Assembly: GCA_025642075.2 (NCBI GenBank)
Contig: JAODUO010000423.1
Location: forward strand, 213,501 to 277,500
Origin: Ridgeia piscesae
Taxonomy: Eukaryota; Annelida; Polychaeta; Sabellida; Siboglinidae
Reading direction: 5' to 3'
Length of the DNA: 64,000 nt
The first letter of the stretch is position 1. Each line of letters opens with the position of its first letter. Positions 13,653 to 26,280 of the stretch are shown in pieces. The notes under the pieces are model-generated. The model had not been told where the DNA came from. It did no database searches and saw only the letters and a program-made list of their open reading frames with translations. The translations under genes were made by a program, and so were the position numbers.

Positions 13653-14451
13653 CTTGAAGCCTTGAAGCCCATGCCATTGTTGGGTGCCTTTAAGCGATTG
13701 GCAAAGTGGCTAAAGCCTAGTGTAAACCAAGCAGACCATGTCATTGTTGGCTGTGATAACATTCCAAACATGTTATCCAACAGCCTACTGTTGCACCCAG
13801 GGGATGGAGTTGGACCAGGGACATGAAGGAGGAATGACTCAGGATCAGCTGGGACTGAAATGGGAGAGAGAAAACAGTCAGGATCACACGGGGTTGGAAG
13901 TCGACCGTGAAAATAGCAGGATCAGCTGGGATTGGAATGAGAGAAGGAAATGAACTGTGATCAGCTGGGAACAGAAGGAGACAGGGAAATATTTAGGATA
14001 CGAGGGATGTCTGTAGTCGGATGAAGGCTGTCTTGAAGCAGATGGAGAAGCTTTGAGTTGTCGAGAGTGACATTTCAATGGGAAAATGGACTTTGAAACT
14101 TTTGACAATCTGATCTCCAGGCTGATATTTTGGCAACCTTTGCGGGTAGGAATGCCCTGTCGTGCCTACCCTCCCCTTCATGCAAAGACGTCAGTCAGCT
14201 AAGATGTCTTCACTGATGCAAGACATAACAGAATGGGGGGACATAATAACAGGGTAGTTGTTACTTCCATTCCATATAAGGATATACAAAGATAATAATG
14301 GCTTCACATCTAATGGCTTCACATCTACATAACTTCCACGTAAGACCAGGCAGACTCAACAAGTAAAGCTCTAGAAATTGCTTTGTTTCTGACAATCCAA
14401 TAGAAATTGTCAGATGAAAACTGGTGTGACAAAATTTAATTCATGTATGAA

Positions 14452-14455
<4 letters not shown>

Positions 14456-14517
<62 letters not shown>
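14456..14517. repeat. (TA)n microsatellite
   Basis: An uninterrupted TA run of about 60 bp. The apparent Tyr-Ile open frame across it is an artefact of the repeat. Confidence 0.95.
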
Positions 14518-14518
<1 letters not shown>

Positions 14519-16633
14519 TGCAGCAAATGTTGCCAGATGTCTGCTTTAAATAGCACCGTGAAAAATGGGTTAATGTTCAACAATGAAATTCTAGGAATAG
14601 CACAACCCAGACAAACTTTTCAGGTGCTGAGTTGATTAGTGCCTGTCTGACTTTAGAAAAAAAGAGAATGCACTAGACCCTGAGGCAACAGCAAAATGTT
14701 AATCTGGAACACACAACCTGGAAACTACAACCTGCCACAGGGCGTGGCCCTCCACACAACAGGGTAGGGTTACCACAAGGGGAGAAAGGTAATCCATGTG
14801 GGGTCACACAACTGTCAGCATCCCAAATGAGATGTCTGAATAATGACCCTCAAACAAAAGGGTTTCGGATTTTGCAACTAGGTTTGTATTACGAGTTCCC
14901 ACAGGGTTTGAGGTCGCCAGGAAGTCTGGAATATGTTATAATTATTAATTCTTCACAGTAGTATTTGTGATATTTTTGGAATGCACGTTTTAGTTAGATT
15001 GCAAATACATGGTAATCCTTACTGCTACAATTCTTGCTATGAAACAAACCACAACAAACAGCCTTTTTTATCATACGATGAACAATTTATTTATTAAAAA
15101 TATGCAAATTATATTTTTATTTGGTAAAAAAAGGATTTTTTTGTAAACCACTATTACAAATACCAGTCAATGCCAACTACTAATGCTCCAGTGAATGCAT
15201 TTGCGTAATAATTATTACATCTAATAACTGCACACTGTTCTGGAGCATGTGTGCAACTTCTGTAATCTGTCGTCCCTGTACTCAGTCCCACTTCCCCAAC
15301 AGCCAACCATCACAGCGGCCACTCCATGCCATACCACAGATACTTACCAGTCTGTCCAGAACTATCAACATAAATCAACCTAGTTTTATGGCAGGGACAG
15401 CCTGACCAGTCCAGCCCATAAACCAATAAACCAGTCCCCAGGACACCAGTGGGTCCAATATCCCACATACCAGACATAACCCTACCTCCCAGGGCTCAGC
15501 GTCAGACCAACACAACCCTAAACCCTCCCCTCCAGAGGGCTCATGCTCACACACAGTGAGTGACCCCTGACCTCTGTGGGAAACACCTGAGCAGGTAACG
15601 CAACCACTGGGCATTCTCTGGCCTTCTGACTGTCCACTATTTGTAGGCCATTCTTAGATGTGGCTGAGAATCTGTCAGTCAGGAATGCAGGCACCAACAC
15701 ATTGTGTGGGCCTTCCACATATTTTGTAATCTTTCATCTACAACTTGTCACATAACTCACAGTTGACTAATAAATACTAAAATAATAATGTGTTATTCTC
15801 ATTTCTCAATGTACTATATCATTTTAGTTTCCATATTAGTTTTGACTGTTATGCAATGTCAAAGTGCAAGTGGCTGTGTTCAATGAGGCATGACATGTAA
15901 CCATCATGAATGATGACTACGCCACTGTACTTGGGAGAATTCTGAAATATGAATGGCCCAATTTACAACTACTTACAACATTCATACAATTTCATATAAT
16001 ACTAACTGCTGTACCACAAATTCCACAACTCTTAGCAACTGCTCAAGCAGTGCATTTAATGAAGTTTAATATGCCATAAAATTAGATTACCATCTCACAT
16101 GGTGGGAAAATGTTACATTCAATGTATGCATATAACTCAAGCTCACCAGACGTGTGCTGATGAACGAGTGATAATTATGTAGTTATTAAGTATTCCCTAC
16201 TTCCACTGATGACAGCCACCCAGGCCCATGTCCCGGGGCTGTCACTGTAGATGTACACGCTACAGACATGCTTTCGACAAAAAGAAAATTGTGTCGATAT
16301 AAAACAATACTGAATAATACGAGTTCCGCAGCCACGCCTGCAACTGTCACGCAATGTAGCAAATGTCACCTGGAGTCCTTCCCTTTGTGTATGACAGGTG
16401 ACAGCCACTAAGGAACTGTCATGTGCCCTGTGTCTACTCGAGAGACATTCAACTGGTAGTGTCATGGTTGGGTGCAGTGACAATGTAAGCTGTATGATTG
16501 ATTGTTGTCGCCTTCATACTCGGATGTGAGCTGGCAATGTAACAGGCCCCCACCCATGGACCCCCTGTGTGACAGGAAACTGTCGCCACTGTCTGGAGAC
16601 TGTGTACAACAGAAAGTCACGCCTAAAAAATCT

Positions 16634-16649
16634 GATTCTCATAATGCTG

Positions 16650-16697
<48 letters not shown>

Positions 16698-16711
16698 GCA
16701 TTATGAGAATC
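16634..16711. repeat. 78-bp palindrome with AT-repeat core
   Basis: The 20-bp arm GATTCTCATAATGCTGCATA (16634-16653) is repeated exactly in inverse orientation at 16692-16711, and a self-complementary TA tract joins them. The whole segment can form one long hairpin or cruciform. A second (TA)n tract follows at about 16718-16770. Confidence 0.9.
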
Positions 16712-16724
16712 AAATTATATATAT

Positions 16725-16762
<38 letters not shown>

Positions 16763-19700
16763 CATATATATATGTGTTATTAATATGATTATTACAGACA
16801 TAATTTATAAGTTACTAAAATGTGTGAACTTAGGGGTCATTCATAACTGTCAACACTTTCTGAATCTTACAAAGAGTACGCTTTTTTGACCCAATCCCCC
16901 TCCCTAAGAGCAGTTCTTAGAGTATACTAAATGCTGATTGTTGGGACTAATACAAGTACAGGTGTATTAACAATAGTGAGTAGGCCACAACAATTTGCTA
17001 CGCATATATGGAAACCTCCAACCTCTCCCCCAGAACACAGTTTGTACATTTCAGAAACTTTTGGCAATTACCCTAAGGTATGAATGACCTATTATATATT
17101 TCGGGAGTTCACATTCAAAGGTACTACACCATAAAAGCTGATAAATTATGTTCTATATAATCTTAAATATACAGTTAAATTAACAAAGTATGATTAAATA
17201 AAACAAACAATGTTATTACTAAATAAGTACACTGCATATTTGTACTTCATAGTATTCTCATTTAAAATTGGGGTATTGGTTGAAATTGAAGTAGGTTTAA
17301 ACTAGATCCGGTTTCTGCCTAGCTTACCCATCCCTCAGAGATAGGGTGGCGGGTGTGATGACAATGCACTCATTGTTAAATCAGACAATGACTATGCTGT
17401 ATACACATGACAAGTTTATTTACACAGTACGTTTTGTTTATGTGGATGCCTGTCAAATGTCAAAATTCACCAACTGTCAAACGCAATACACTGAGTGTTT
17501 ACCGCAGTGTGACAGCAATGTTAGCAGGCCAATATACAAGTTATGAGTGTGTGGCCTAGTTACAACCAGATACCCAGAATGTATTCACAAAGGAAGAAAT
17601 AGCCAAAACTTTTAGAAAACATCATGATCTACTCCCTGTGTAAATTTGAGGAATTTACAAATTGCAAACAAATTTACACGTCTCAAAAGGATGGGTTGCA
17701 CACAGATTTATATCTATGGTTGCACACAACTTTCGAAATGCTGAACTCTCGATAACCTACAGGTACTTGGACCTTGATCGCGTATTGTTCTGCTTCGGAT
17801 AACAATCTAGCTAATCTTGTTATTTATATCTTTTTTGGACAACAGAAAAGCATCTCAACAATTATCATTAGCAACGAGCACACACCAACATGCCCCAAAC
17901 ACAACTCGGAAACGACAACAAACAACACCCTGTAGGATACGATCAATTAGACGTCCCTAACCAAATATTACCACAGCTCTGTGTAGCAGCTCACTAATGC
18001 AGCCTGGCATGGACCTGTTGTTGTGGCTTGGACACTGGTCAAACTTGTCAATATTGAACCTCTCATTTGACTAAGTGGTCAGTGTGGAGAGGCCAAATCA
18101 CTGAAGCTATTTGTGGTGACACTTGAGAAGGGCGACACAGGGCTGGGGGGCAAACAGCCTGCTTGTGTATGATTGAGTGTACTCTACTTGAGATACGGTG
18201 TACATACAGCACGAACTGTTGGCCAACAAGAACATATCAGTAGAGAGAGAGCGAGCAAGGCTCCACTGCCTCATTCTCGCGATATTTACAGCTCAACACA
18301 ATGGCATAATGCACCTCTAACCTACATACCACACTTCAAGGTGACAACAAGCTTGTAATATGTACGGCACGCTCACATGCGTGCGCTCACATGCACCGTC
18401 TGTACACATTCACTTCATGCATAAACCACTGCATGTAAATTTAACACATCCATCATCAATGAACCAAGAATCGAACTTATCAAAACAATGGTGCTGCAGA
18501 AACGTCAACAAAACGAACATGCACTGATGCAAGTGATAATTATTTTCATGTGAAGTTTTCGAAGCCAGCTTTAGTCTCGCACGGTTCTTGAAGATGACAA
18601 ATGGTCCGACCGACCAGTCAGCAAATTCCTCTGATAAATTTATATGAAACAGGTTTAGACGATTTGAATCTATAAACTTCCGGTCAGTAATTTGGAACAT
18701 ACGACAGACACTGTCCCCATAACGCCATCAAGATGATCACAAGTAGATGACCCACGTCCATACACACACACCTGAGAACCCTTTATCTCCCAGATCTAGC
18801 CTCAATATCCACCACCAGTTCAAATTTCCTGGTGTGTTTTTATTGCACACTGATACTGCTTGTTACTGAGCTCTCACTCCTCAGTGTCCAGTTTGCAGTG
18901 GTCAGTCACATCTCACCTACATCCTGCCACTGACCACACCTGCCCTTGTAAACTGACCTCACCTGGCAGCCGGGCTGAATTAGTGGGTGACTGGTCAGTA
19001 CAGCTACACTGACCAGTCTCCTTGCCTCAGTTGCCTGTTGGCCTTGTAATGCTTTCACTCACTGAGCAGTGTGCACTGATACCATAAACATCTGACATTA
19101 ATCTTCTACCTAGATATACCAATGTGGGGTAATTCCCGTCTCTCAGATTGGGGCAATTTATATATCTCTAAATGTGGAGCAATTTCGCAGTGAGAAAAAT
19201 AATCCTTTCTAACTTTCATGGATGAATTTGTACCACTCAACTTAGGACAATTTGTACCTTCTACCGATATATTTCATTGTGGGAAAATTTCTACTTTATA
19301 TTTTGCACACAATGTGGTAATTCTGCTCTACAAAGTGGCATCATTTTTACCAGGACATCCTGCCTCAGTGGTCTAACAAACTGCTTCACCTGTTGAACAG
19401 TCACCAGATCTTGCGGATGCTCAAATGACACCTACCACACTGAACCCTGACCTGCTACACCCAGACACTGGTGCTCCCAACCCACTACCCCAGAACCCAC
19501 ACTGATCCCTAGAACCCACAGCAAACAGGTGGATGGTGTCGGTGAGTGAGAGTAGATGTGGAAATCAAGGTATTTTCCCGTGGGCAGATCTAACTGTTTG
19601 GTAGTGCTGCTAAAACAAAAAAGCTCTTTGGGTTCATTCACACAATGCTGCAGTAGTTTACCCTGCCCCAGTTGCTCTGGCTCAGGGAGGCAGGGTGAGG

Positions 19701-21583
19701 TGACTCAGTGTGTACCCATCTGTCACACTGTCCCCAACCAGTCTATGAGGACGCTGTTTGCTGTAGTCACAATAGGGTTTGTGTAACCACAAGGCAAATG
19801 TTGTAGCAGTCTCCATCAAGTTCACACGGGTGATGGGTGGCTGTTTAAAATCACCTCCTCAATTACCTCAGTGGTATTGTCAACCAGGTTTGTTGATGTT
19901 CCAACGATGTCGTCTTAGTATTATGATCAGTCGGTTTACATGGTAAAAGAGTTTACCAAAGTTGTAAATGTACATAACAGGTGGTGTGTGACTAACTGCC
20001 ACTTATATCCGATGGCCCGCATACACATACACCCATAGATGACAATGTGCAGGCCACTGTTTTCATCCCATCTATTTGCAGTGGGGTGGGTACATTATTT
20101 TATTTTACAGAAATCTAATATTACAATAATTTCCTGTGTTGATTTAGAGTGAAACAAGGACACCACTATGTTGACACAACCATGATGTGACTCTTCAATG
20201 AAGGCGATGTAACTCTTCAATGAAGGCAGATAGAAACAGAAGTGTTTCCTGTTGGGTCTGACCAAGTGACACACCCTGGGGTTGAGTGGGGGGACATGTA
20301 AATCATACATTCACCCCTGCACATGACATGCATACACAGACAAACTATCAGAGCCTAGGGAGATGTCAGGTGTTACAGGTACGCTGGCAGGTACGCCTGT
20401 CTGCGGGAGATGTTTGCGTAGGGACTGACCACAGCTTCAACTTGGGTTCATCCCATCTGGCGCTCAACATGACATCTGGACAACAAACCGGGGCCTACAG
20501 CGGACACATTCCGTAGACCCAAATAGCACAAGAACGCCAGGAATAGCTACTTCTCCATATCGTCTCCGTCTGACATATGGCTGAGGGCTTCAGCGACAGA
20601 GTGACAGGAAAACCACAAGGTCTATTTCTAGAGGAGCTTTACCTGGTCGTCTTGCATAAGACTGTGGTAGGCGAGACAGCTGTCAGTACAGGTACTTCAG
20701 GTAGACAGCTGCCTAGTGAGGCAGTTGTGTACAGGTACAGCTACTTAAGGCTGCTTGACCACAACTACCTGAGCTAGCTACCCATAGCTACTTCTTAATT
20801 TGAAGCCATTTATTTCTAGAGATGCTTCTGAATGTCTAATTTAAATATATATGTACATGTGCATCGGTGAATGGGGCGGCAGTCCCAGATGTCATGGCAT
20901 TCAGACTGCTAATGTGTTAGCACCGGTTTATTACACAGCCACTAATACTGTAAGGTCGAAAAAGATGTTCCCGTCAGTGAATGAAAGTAGAAGATGTACA
21001 AAACCAGAAAAAGTAGCGATGGCTTCTACACTTCAGACTGACAGCAGAAGAAGATGAATATTATAATGATTAGACCCAGTTCGTTCTGGATATTCCAGCT
21101 GAGGTAGATCCAAAATAAGGACAGTCCGTAATCCATTCCAGGACTTGTGTTTCACTTCAAGCCCCGGCTCTGGTTACTGCGAGACAAGGAATATGCAGTA
21201 AACACATCTGATTGCCAGATTTTGTTCTCGCAAAACTCGATGCCTGTAGCACGGTGCGTTCTGGCAGCTGCCAACCAGGTATGTACAATACAGGTGAAAC
21301 AAAACATGCACTGGGACGCGTATCACCTGCGTGAACCTGCTCCCTGAGTACTTTGCAATGCGCATCCACAATGCAGTGGAACACAACTCACCTAAGGCTC
21401 TGGGGAGTCAACTAGAGTTAACGAGACAAAGATCTCCACACCATTGGACAGATCCACACACACAGGGCCACATACTCGGGCCCTACTCACAGGCTGGACT
21501 ATATCCACTCGGCTAGTGAGGGAGTGCATAAAGGTGTAGTGTACAGGTGTGTGAACACCTGGCAACACCTGGCCATACACACC

Positions 21584-21694
21584 GACTGTAGACAGGTAGT
21601 GAGGCCACACCAGGCCATACAGCTTGTATACACTACTGTAGACACACCAGGCCATACATACTGTAGACCTGGTGTGGCCTCACTACCTACAGTC
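21584..21694. repeat. Inverted repeat, 27-31 bp arms
   Basis: The left arm (21584-21614) and right arm (21668-21694) are complementary except for a four-base insertion in the left arm. The arms include GTAGTGAGGCCACACCAGG. The surrounding 21.53-21.74 kb is built of scrambled direct and inverted copies of the word CACACCAGGCCATACA. Confidence 0.85.
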
Positions 21695-22714
21695 TGTATG
21701 TATGGCCACACCAAGCCATACAGACTGCAGACAGAGTAGTGTGGCCATTCAAATCTATTAAAGCGACTCTGTCGAGAACTTAAGACTTTGATACAGGCTC
21801 CTGTTCACCATGCAACACTTCACAAGGCATCTATGTACAAATACTTGTAATAGAGAAGTTCCCCAGTTGTTCTTTGTTGTACTCTTGTGATCAGACAGTA
21901 TGCTGCCAAGTACACAAGTCTTATATGCTGTGTGAGTGAGAGGGGCACTGGACCAGGGAATCATCGGGTGATACATCACTCACTCCGCTGGGGGCCCACA
22001 AATAATGGCACACTTCACTTTCAATCCTCCATGGATAGAACACAATGATCAGAAAGTTATTTACTTGATGTCATAATATGCTATGCCTTCTGGCTTAGTT
22101 ATAAGAAGCTATTTATGAGGTCTTTTTGCTCATGCAGGAGTGCTTTCCTGGAGAGAAAAAACATAACCGAAATTACAAAAATAATGTGTGGCTCCGATAA
22201 GTCTGGGATCAGACTGACAGCATGGCCTGGCTGCCAGAACTGGCCAATCATTGGGCACGACAGCTGAGACTTCGTCCAACACCAAGGGGAAGGGTGAATA
22301 AGCTGGCTCATGTCTACCGGGGTAAAACACAGGCTTGCTCAACACTGTCAAACTGGTGACTGACTCAGACTGAGTTGCGTGCTCTGAATGCCTTGACCAC
22401 ATCTGGTTTCCAATGTACAATCCAGTGTATATTATTGGAACATTTAGACATTCACATAAATGCTAGTTCATGACCCTACCCTATGGATCACTTTAGTACT
22501 TACATATTTTTGAGAGCCTTAAGATAATATTACCAAGATACACAATCACTTACCACACCGCGACCATTATGACACAATCCTAATTACCAGATTTAGAAAA
22601 TGGAATTGTGGAGTGTTGCTGTGTGGTTGATGGTGGCATTGACTCAACAGGATCTGGTATATTAAATCACTAGACACTTGTCAATGACTGTCATGTTACA
22701 TGTCCTGATACCCT

Positions 22715-22728
22715 GTTGCCATGGCAAC
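22715..22728. promoter_or_regulatory. Perfect palindromic X-box (RFX-type site)
   Basis: GTTGCC-AT-GGCAAC matches the RFX consensus GTNRCC, 0-3 bases, RGYAAC on both strands. A one-mismatch relative, GTTGTC-AT-GGTAAC, lies at about 22970-22983. No nearby first exon could be recognised, so function is a sequence-based guess. Confidence 0.5.
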
Positions 22729-25345
22729 AGAGACTGACTGACACTATCAGAGTCACACTCTGAGTCACAAGATTGTTGGTTAAATAACAACCAAAATCAT
22801 TTAAATTAGTTCTATGTTTTCTTTGTTATTAAACTGTTTCGTAATGGTGAGCACTATTTTTGCATTTGCGCAGCTCCAATCTAGGTATCAACGCTAAACA
22901 TGAAACGTAACATATGTCAACCAACAGGGCATACTATTTATTCACAACCACAACAGCTTTAAATTACCGGTTGTCATGGTAACTAAACGATAATTACCAC
23001 AGAGACCCGGTTGACGGAACATAGCCTGAAAGTATGAAAGAACGAACTGGTAGGGTAATGTATATGCTGTTGATTCAGCAATGCGTGTAGCAATCTGAAT
23101 AGCTGAGCCCATGGCTGCTGTGGAATCTGTCCTCAAGTGCAGGATGTCTGCCAATGTCTGGTGTTGTTTAGATTGAGGATAAAATAAGTACCAAGTGGTC
23201 AACTTCTGTCAGCATGAATGAAAATTCAAATGGGCCACGTTACATTGACTTATGCAACGTAATGTTTAATTTGAATTTTTAAGACTTTTCGTTTTTATAA
23301 TTTATTATTTGTTCGTCAAAACAAATTAGTGTTAGAATCTAGTGAATATGTTGCCTATCAAATTGTCTTTCATAACCCGAGATTAGTCAGAAATATCTGC
23401 AAAATTTTAAACTAAACATTCTTAATATAACGGGAGAGCTTAGTGGCACTTAATTTAAGGTGCTTAAAAGAGTTGATAACAGTTCAGAATGATTGGGAAA
23501 TAAATCATGAATATTCCACTCTGGAGAAAAGATACCATATGACAGACGTATCTACCAGATTCATAATTATCTGGACACAGATAATTGCGATATAAGTCTA
23601 ACAGTGCAGTGTCTGACTCGGTGAGTGAGCACTGAGTGTTCACTGTAGTATAAATACAATGCCAGATTGTTATGCAATTTAGCAGGATGGTGAAACCAGA
23701 CGACAGGAATGTCAATGATGTGTTTTCTGTTGTGCATTTGGAGGAAACGGCGGCTGTACCAGACCACCAAATTGTTGCACCACGGCACTGGGTACAAGTG
23801 CGCTGGTCAACAGGAAACTATCCCGAGGAATGAAGCAGGCACAAGTGTTATCCAGGGGGGCAGCCTGAGGCATTTCCCACCTGTAGGTGAAACCGACCCA
23901 AACGCGGATTTCTGCACTCAGTGCGCTGTTCTCAGTTCCAGGAAAGTTATCGATACATTCTGAATCTAAATTGATATTATTAGTGTTAGGTTTCCCTGTA
24001 ATGTGCACATTTACTGTAATTGTTCATCAACTTTTGCAATTTGTCACTTTACGGTGCTGAATCCCAGGCATTCAACAGTCTTGTACTCAACAGCCATCTG
24101 TATGTGAACATTAGTGAGGCTTCAGTCTTCAGATTAAGCTACATTCAGTCCCGCCTGATATCCTTGTAAATGTTGACGGATAAGTAAATAGTCTTAACAA
24201 TGTAGTGACTACTTAGTTGCACTTGTGCTGTGTGAGAAATATCGTCATCGTGCACAATGACAATGCAAAGCTTTTTATTTCTTCTCCCATTATATCTTCT
24301 GTCATTCAAATGTTGTTAGACCGAACACTCAATTTTACATTGGTCAATAAAAAAGTCATGGTGTCAGATTGACAGTTCCTTAACAAGGGCCAAGGGCGTG
24401 TAGCACTACGTACCAAAGCACTTTGGGATAAACTTCCTTTTATTGACATAGTAACACACTTCCTTAGCTCATGTGACTCAGCAGATTTTCTTTGTTATTA
24501 TGTTGCCTTCCTTATTTATGGGTATTTACTACTGTAACCACATAACCACATCAATTCACTTGTGTTAAAATCTCTTCCATAAGTTCCATTAAAATGTTCA
24601 ATAATTTATTATATAGGAAACATATTCTCACATGCGCTTTACTAGATCTATGTTTGTAATCTCAATCAATACTATTTTCTCTTATTAAGAATAAAATATC
24701 CTGACTACACTATATTACGTAAGATATTCAAGATATTCACTGCAAAGCTCATGACATTTTAAAAGAATTAAAATAAAAACAATACTTAAAAATACTAAAG
24801 TTTACTGCTTGTGACATTTCAAATATCAGTTAATTGTGAATTGTGATGCATGTATAAAACATGTCAGTAATAATATTATGATTCAGTTACTCAAAAAGTC
24901 ATACAAAGTTTGTTAGACCAAAAATGTTACCAGTTAAATTGTAACAATTTTACCACAATGAGTGTGGAAGAAATAAGTTATAATGGACACAATAACTGCA
25001 TGTAACTTATGCAATGGTAATCAATTATTATAACAAATGTAAATCAGAAATATTACTTTGAAAAAAGATTACCGTGATTGGTACATTTGATTTATTAATT
25101 GATTGTCATTTCGGTTGACATTTATGTGAATGCTCACTTTTGTTCAATCACAATTTTGATACGGTTTATTCGAACAGGTGACTTTGTGCTCGAGTCAGGA
25201 GAACAATGACAACATGGCAGTAAAAAATGATCGGTATGCGGCGTCATTCAGCGGTCTGCGGCACCTGTTTAAGCTGTGAACAAAACGCTATATGACTCAC
25301 TAGTTCCTAGGCTAAAATACAAGTAGACACGGTTGTAGTACTCAC

Positions 25346-25635
25346 CGGCCGATGTCCGAAATCACTGTGTAATGGTCACTGAAAGGCTCCGTCCGAATGG
25401 TCATTGCGCCCTTCGCCGTTGGATTGTTGTTATTACAATTCGGTACCAGCAAGTCATTCATTGTCCGCGTGGTGTTTGTTTTAGCGGCAGGTTCGCTAAC
25501 TCCGTTCGTATTCTCGACACTTCTCAATGGCAGTGGCTTCGACTGTCCTCGCGCTGGCTTTGGCGACGACAGACCCTTCGTGATTCCGTTACTTGCTCCG
25601 CCGACGCAAAAAGCGGTGTCTACTGCACTAAACAT
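25346..25635 (-). CDS. First coding exon of a DRAK/STK17-like serine/threonine kinase
   Basis: The ATG at 25635 opens a 96-codon exon ending GGC CG at a strong donor (CG then gtgagt), phase 2. The first 77 residues are low-complexity and Asn/Pro/Ser-rich. The last 20 contain RTEPFSDHY and end SDIGR, the entry to a kinase glycine-rich loop (GxGxxA). The death-associated-kinase relative STK17A has, as I recall it, a similar RTEPF segment directly before GRGKFA. Family knowledge: DRAK kinases belong to the DAPK group and act in apoptosis and cytoskeletal signalling. The rest of the catalytic domain is absent from what I can see, so intron 1 is probably longer than 25 kb. Another DAPK-group kinase is the alternative. 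Confidence 0.62.
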
Positions 25636-26280
25636 TTAAAAATATTGACGAGCAGTTCTCACACGTGATTCGGATGCTGTCAAACGAATGAATGTATCAA
25701 CGTACCCGGCCGAAGCGGCACAGCAACCGACGATTTGCTTCGCTTTTCCTAGTCCCAGTGATCAGCACGACATCATGTCGCGTCACCGACAGGGTCGTTA
25801 TCATTCAAAATATTCAGATCGTCGCAGCCTGTCATACACTTGTACTGCGAATTCACAGTCCACTGCGAGGTGCCTCCAATAATCCCTTCGTTGACGTTTT
25901 ATTTCACGAAAAGCGGAAGAGTCCTTCCAACCGCCACCGCTCACCTGTCGCTAATCAAAATGGTTCGTCGATCAGTCGGCGACATCGTTCATCGTGACGT
26001 CATTGATTGACATCGGTTTTGCGAACCCCGGTTGGTTGTATACGAGTAGAATGACTGCAAAATGCGGTCACGCTCAGTTTCAGTTGTGCATACGTGTAAA
26101 CAAACAAATAGTAGGGATGCAGCATGTAGTCATAATTTTGTGGAAACTGTAAGAAATGCGATTTGTGCTCGTAGCATAGCAAGTTATTTTGGAGCAACTG
26201 GAAACCGGAACTGTTCGTTACCCAATCAGAAAAGTTTTACCTTTTGTAGGCGTGGCTAAATCAAGACGTTTGCTGTTAGT
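25636..26280 (-). promoter_or_regulatory. CpG-rich upstream region of the kinase gene
   Basis: The DNA just upstream of the kinase start is richer in CG dinucleotides than the flanks, for example around 25690-26010, as expected of an unmethylated promoter or 5' untranslated region. Open frames across it on the plus strand (about 25688-25997) match no family and are probably by-products of this composition. No clear TATA box is assigned. Confidence 0.4.

Larger units (their letters stand above)
12116..25345. other. Gene-poor stretch, probable kinase intron
   Basis: No recognised exon in 13 kb on either strand. It holds two AT microsatellites, three inverted repeats and two X-box-like sites, listed separately. 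A degenerate repeat of about 50 bp built on AGGATCAGCTGGGA lies at about 13838-13975. The next exon of the minus-strand kinase gene should encode GKFA-like glycine-loop residues; I looked and did not find it. Either that exon lies beyond base 1, or I missed a short exon. Confidence 0.45.

Noticed and set aside
14414..14635. Tyr-Ile repeat open frames (also 16502-16783, 54201-54593, 61449-61889)
   Set aside because: Direct translations of (TA)n microsatellites.
18410..18700. 96-codon minus-strand frame
   Set aside because: No family resemblance and no splice support; probably chance.
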